NCBI GenBank assembly: GCA_040219275.1
Contig: JAVJSU010000014.1
Location: 1 to 64,000, forward strand
Origin: JAVJSU01 sp040219275
GTDB lineage: Bacteria; Chloroflexota; Anaerolineae; Aggregatilineales; Phototrophicaceae
DNA: 64,000 nucleotides
Reading direction: 5' to 3'
The notes under the pieces are model-generated. The model ran no database searches. It was not told the DNA's origin and was given only the letters and a program-made list of their open reading frames with translations. Positions 62,055 to 64,000 of this stretch are shown here, piece after piece. The translations under genes were made by a program, and so were the position numbers. The stretch's first letter is position 1. Every line of letters starts with the position of its first letter.

Positions 62055-64000
62055 CTAATCCTGCTGATCATAAATCCATGAGAAATTCTCTCGCATCTCC
62101 GGCGAGATTGCAACCGCACAATCAGTGAATTGACGTGTATAGGCTAGCCCATCTTCCGGCGGATTATCCTCATCGAATTCAAACGGCGGAATATCAGAGA
62201 TACACTCGCGATACATCTCAATGTTCGTCTGTGTCTCCGCCATCACCGTCTCCAGATCAGCACCATCGAGGATGTAGCCGTTGAAAATTTCAATCAGCCA
62301 GTTCGTTTCCAGCCACGCGCCATCCGCAGACGATCCTCCGCCGAATTGACCGGGGAAGTTAACCACATTCGGCGACTCCAGCAGGTCGGCGAAACTGCGA
62401 TACATCGCCGCGATGTCCTCACCCTGCGATTGCGCGATACCCGGATCATTAATCAACGAGCGGCGCGTCGGCACACCCGTGAATAACTCGGCATGTTCGC
62501 TAATCGTCGTGATCCACTCATAACACGCTTGCGGGTCTTGCGCGGTATTATTGATATACGCCACACCCAGCGAGAAGGCAACCGGCGTATACTGATTTCC
62601 GTTCGGATAATTGGTCAAACGCCAATCTGCGACGAAACTATTTTCCTCGTTACGATTTTGCAGACGGAAACTGAACGTATTGAAGCTATCGGTTGTCACT
62701 GCAAACGCCTCTTCACCGCCGAAGAAACCGCCACCGCCGCCACCATTCGCGTTGATCCGTTGGAAGTCCATCAACCCGTCACGCGCCAGATCGAGCGCCT
62801 GTCGTAGCGCGTTGATGCTCGCCTGATCGGTCAAATTCAGCGCAGGTGGATCAATCCGATAATCATACGGAATCCCGCCGAACGCCGCCGCCAGCATCAG
62901 CAGATAGGAGCTACCAAAACTCGTCGGCTGGAAAATCGGCTCATCTTCATCGGAGACAAAATCCAGCGTTTGCAAAGCATCCACAAACGCGTCAATCGTC
63001 CAGCCACCTTCCGGTTCCGGCAAGCCCGCGTCCGCAAATTTTTCAGTGTCATACCACAGAATTTCCGGTTGCATCACCACCGGATACGCCCACGTCATGC
63101 CATCACGCTGAACCTGCTCCAGCGCACCCCCGAAGAAATCAGCGGGATCAAACGCCGGATCAGTATCCATAAACGGATCAAGATTCAGCAAATCCGTCGT
63201 CTCGAATTGCGGAAAGGCGATCTGATTATTCTGCGTAAAGTAGCAATCATACTCCGTGATGTCCGGTCCATTCGGTCCGAAGTTCGGCGGCACAATATCA
63301 ATATTGCCAATGCGCGGATGTGTCGCCAAAAATTCATCAATTACATCATCCCATAATTCACGATTCGGAACTTCAGAACTAAACGCATTCAGTCCGAAGT
63401 TAATCACCGTCTGATCCGCGCCAACGATCGGCGTGGGTACGGGCGTAGCGACAAACACCTGTACATTGTCCCGCCGTGCATCCGCGATGCTCAGATTCTC
63501 CTCTGCCACCGCCTGCGCTTCTTCCAGCGCGCTCGCCATATCGAGACCATCTGCCTCTGCCACCTGCATCGCCGTGAAAAGGTATTGCGAATAGCGCAGT
63601 TCTGAGGTTGGAATGGCGACCTCTATCGCCGTATCGATCAGCGCCAATGCCTCTTCCGGCAATTCGCTCCCGCCGAAAAAGTTGCTTTCTTCCGGCTCCA
63701 CACCCACCATACTCCGGCGTGCAGGCGCATCCGCAAAAATACGCTCAATCACCACCGGATCACGCGTCAAATAATCCACCAGCGCAAATGCCATTTCAGG
63801 GTTTTCCGTCCCCGCGCTAATACCGAGTCCAGTCGTATAGATGCCTGCACTTCCACCCGGTAACAACGCGCCCTGCCAATCACGCTCCTGTGTCTCCTGC
63901 GTAAATGACGCATTAGATAAACGCCACGCTTGCTCAATGGCGAAGGGGATTTCATTGAAGAAATTGCCACCACTTTCCGGCATAATATCGTCGCTAAGTG
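62055..64000 (-). CDS. Tandem family-1 solute-binding protein, 5' end outside the window
   Basis: The frame stays open to the window edge, so at least 648 residues are visible and the true start lies beyond 64000. The visible N-terminal part is the C-terminal half of one extracellular sugar-type binding domain (SBP_bac_1: GGSAGIYTTGLGIS, ENPEMAFALVDYL, PARRSMVG). After a linker (VFVATPVPTPIVGADQ, around 63420-63460), a complete second binding domain follows (from TVINFGLNAF), with GMTWAYPVVMQPEILWYDTE, ACYEWITTISEH and PTRRSLIND. Two copies in one chain are unusual. No permease is visible. Binding of a carbohydrate or similar solute is inferred from the family. Confidence 0.85.
   Translation of the reverse strand, partial: LSDDIMPESGGNFFNEIPFAIEQAWRLSNASFTQETQERDWQGALLPGGSAGIYTTGLGISAGTENPEMAFALVDYLTRDPVVIERIFADAPARRSMVGVEPEESNFFGGSELPEEALALIDTAIEVAIPTSELRYSQYLFTAMQVAEADGLDMASALEEAQAVAEENLSIADARRDNVQVFVATPVPTPIVGADQTVINFGLNAFSSEVPNRELWDDVIDEFLATHPRIGNIDIVPPNFGPNGPDITEYDCYFTQNNQIAFPQFETTDLLNLDPFMDTDPAFDPADFFGGALEQVQRDGMTWAYPVVMQPEILWYDTEKFADAGLPEPEGGWTIDAFVDALQTLDFVSDEDEPIFQPTSFGSSYLLMLAAAFGGIPYDYRIDPPALNLTDQASINALRQALDLARDGLMDFQRINANGGGGGGFFGGEEAFAVTTDSFNTFSFRLQNRNEENSFVADWRLTNYPNGNQYTPVAFSLGVAYINNTAQDPQACYEWITTISEHAELFTGVPTRRSLINDPGIAQSQGEDIAAMYRSFADLLESPNVVNFPGQFGGGSSADGAWLETNWLIEIFNGYILDGADLETVMAETQTNIEMYRECISDIPPFEFDEDNPPEDGLAYTRQFTDCAVAISPEMRENFSWIYDQQD

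Overview
The window reads like a Chloroflexota chromosome, probably Anaerolineae or a relative. This is an inference from gene content: very long GAF-domain sensor proteins, a secreted LysM/Pro-Thr-rich/SGNH protein, membrane-anchored TIR-WD40 and pentapeptide-repeat proteins, an LCP-family protein, a DUF4013 protein, an orphan Flp-type pilin, and family-5 and family-1 solute-binding proteins in a moderate-GC genome. No phage, CRISPR or rRNA genes were seen. There is one tRNA (Gly, anticodon GCC).

Layout. 1-6.3 kb: a small STAS-like protein, tRNA-Gly, a secreted 8-Cys protein, a membrane pentapeptide-repeat protein, a tautomerase, an IolC-like sugar kinase, and a threonine synthase fused to a response-regulator receiver (REC) domain. 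6.5-26.9 kb: one minus-strand operon of eight genes. It runs from two stand-alone REC proteins, through a soluble six-GAF protein and four membrane GAF proteins that lack any kinase domain, to a 2,915-residue hybrid histidine kinase (dCACHE, HAMP, about 11 GAF, PAS, HisKA, HATPase, two REC). 27-41 kb: cyclophilin, two oligopeptide-type ABC permease pairs with family-5 binding proteins but no ATPase gene, an SDR oxidoreductase, a 9-TPR protein and two linked conserved hypotheticals. 41-49 kb: an Eis-like acetyltransferase, an orphan Flp pilin with its own promoter and terminator, SixA and NUDIX, a TIR-TM-WD40 protein, a LysM/SGNH protein and a 185-bp MITE-like element with an 8-bp target duplication. 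49-64 kb: DUF4013 and LCP proteins, MoaA, a REC protein, a secreted beta-propeller, an MFS exporter, a second membrane histidine kinase with a small membrane partner, a DUF2383 protein, and the 3' part of a tandem-domain solute-binding protein cut by the window edge.

How the parts may work together. The most distinctive system is the 20-kb sensor operon. Five kinase-less GAF proteins with different input ends are translationally coupled to a single catalytic histidine kinase and two REC-only proteins. None of them carries a DNA-binding output. The next gene downstream, after a strong terminator, is the threonine synthase-REC fusion, so a phosphorelay acting directly on amino-acid metabolism is an attractive but untested idea. 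SixA (a phosphohistidine phosphatase) and a further REC-only protein also lie in the window.

Limits. Functions come from motif reading only. Domain boundaries are approximate. Several starts were moved to codons with better ribosome-binding sites, as stated in the entries. Promoter, operator and ncRNA calls are sequence-pattern proposals.
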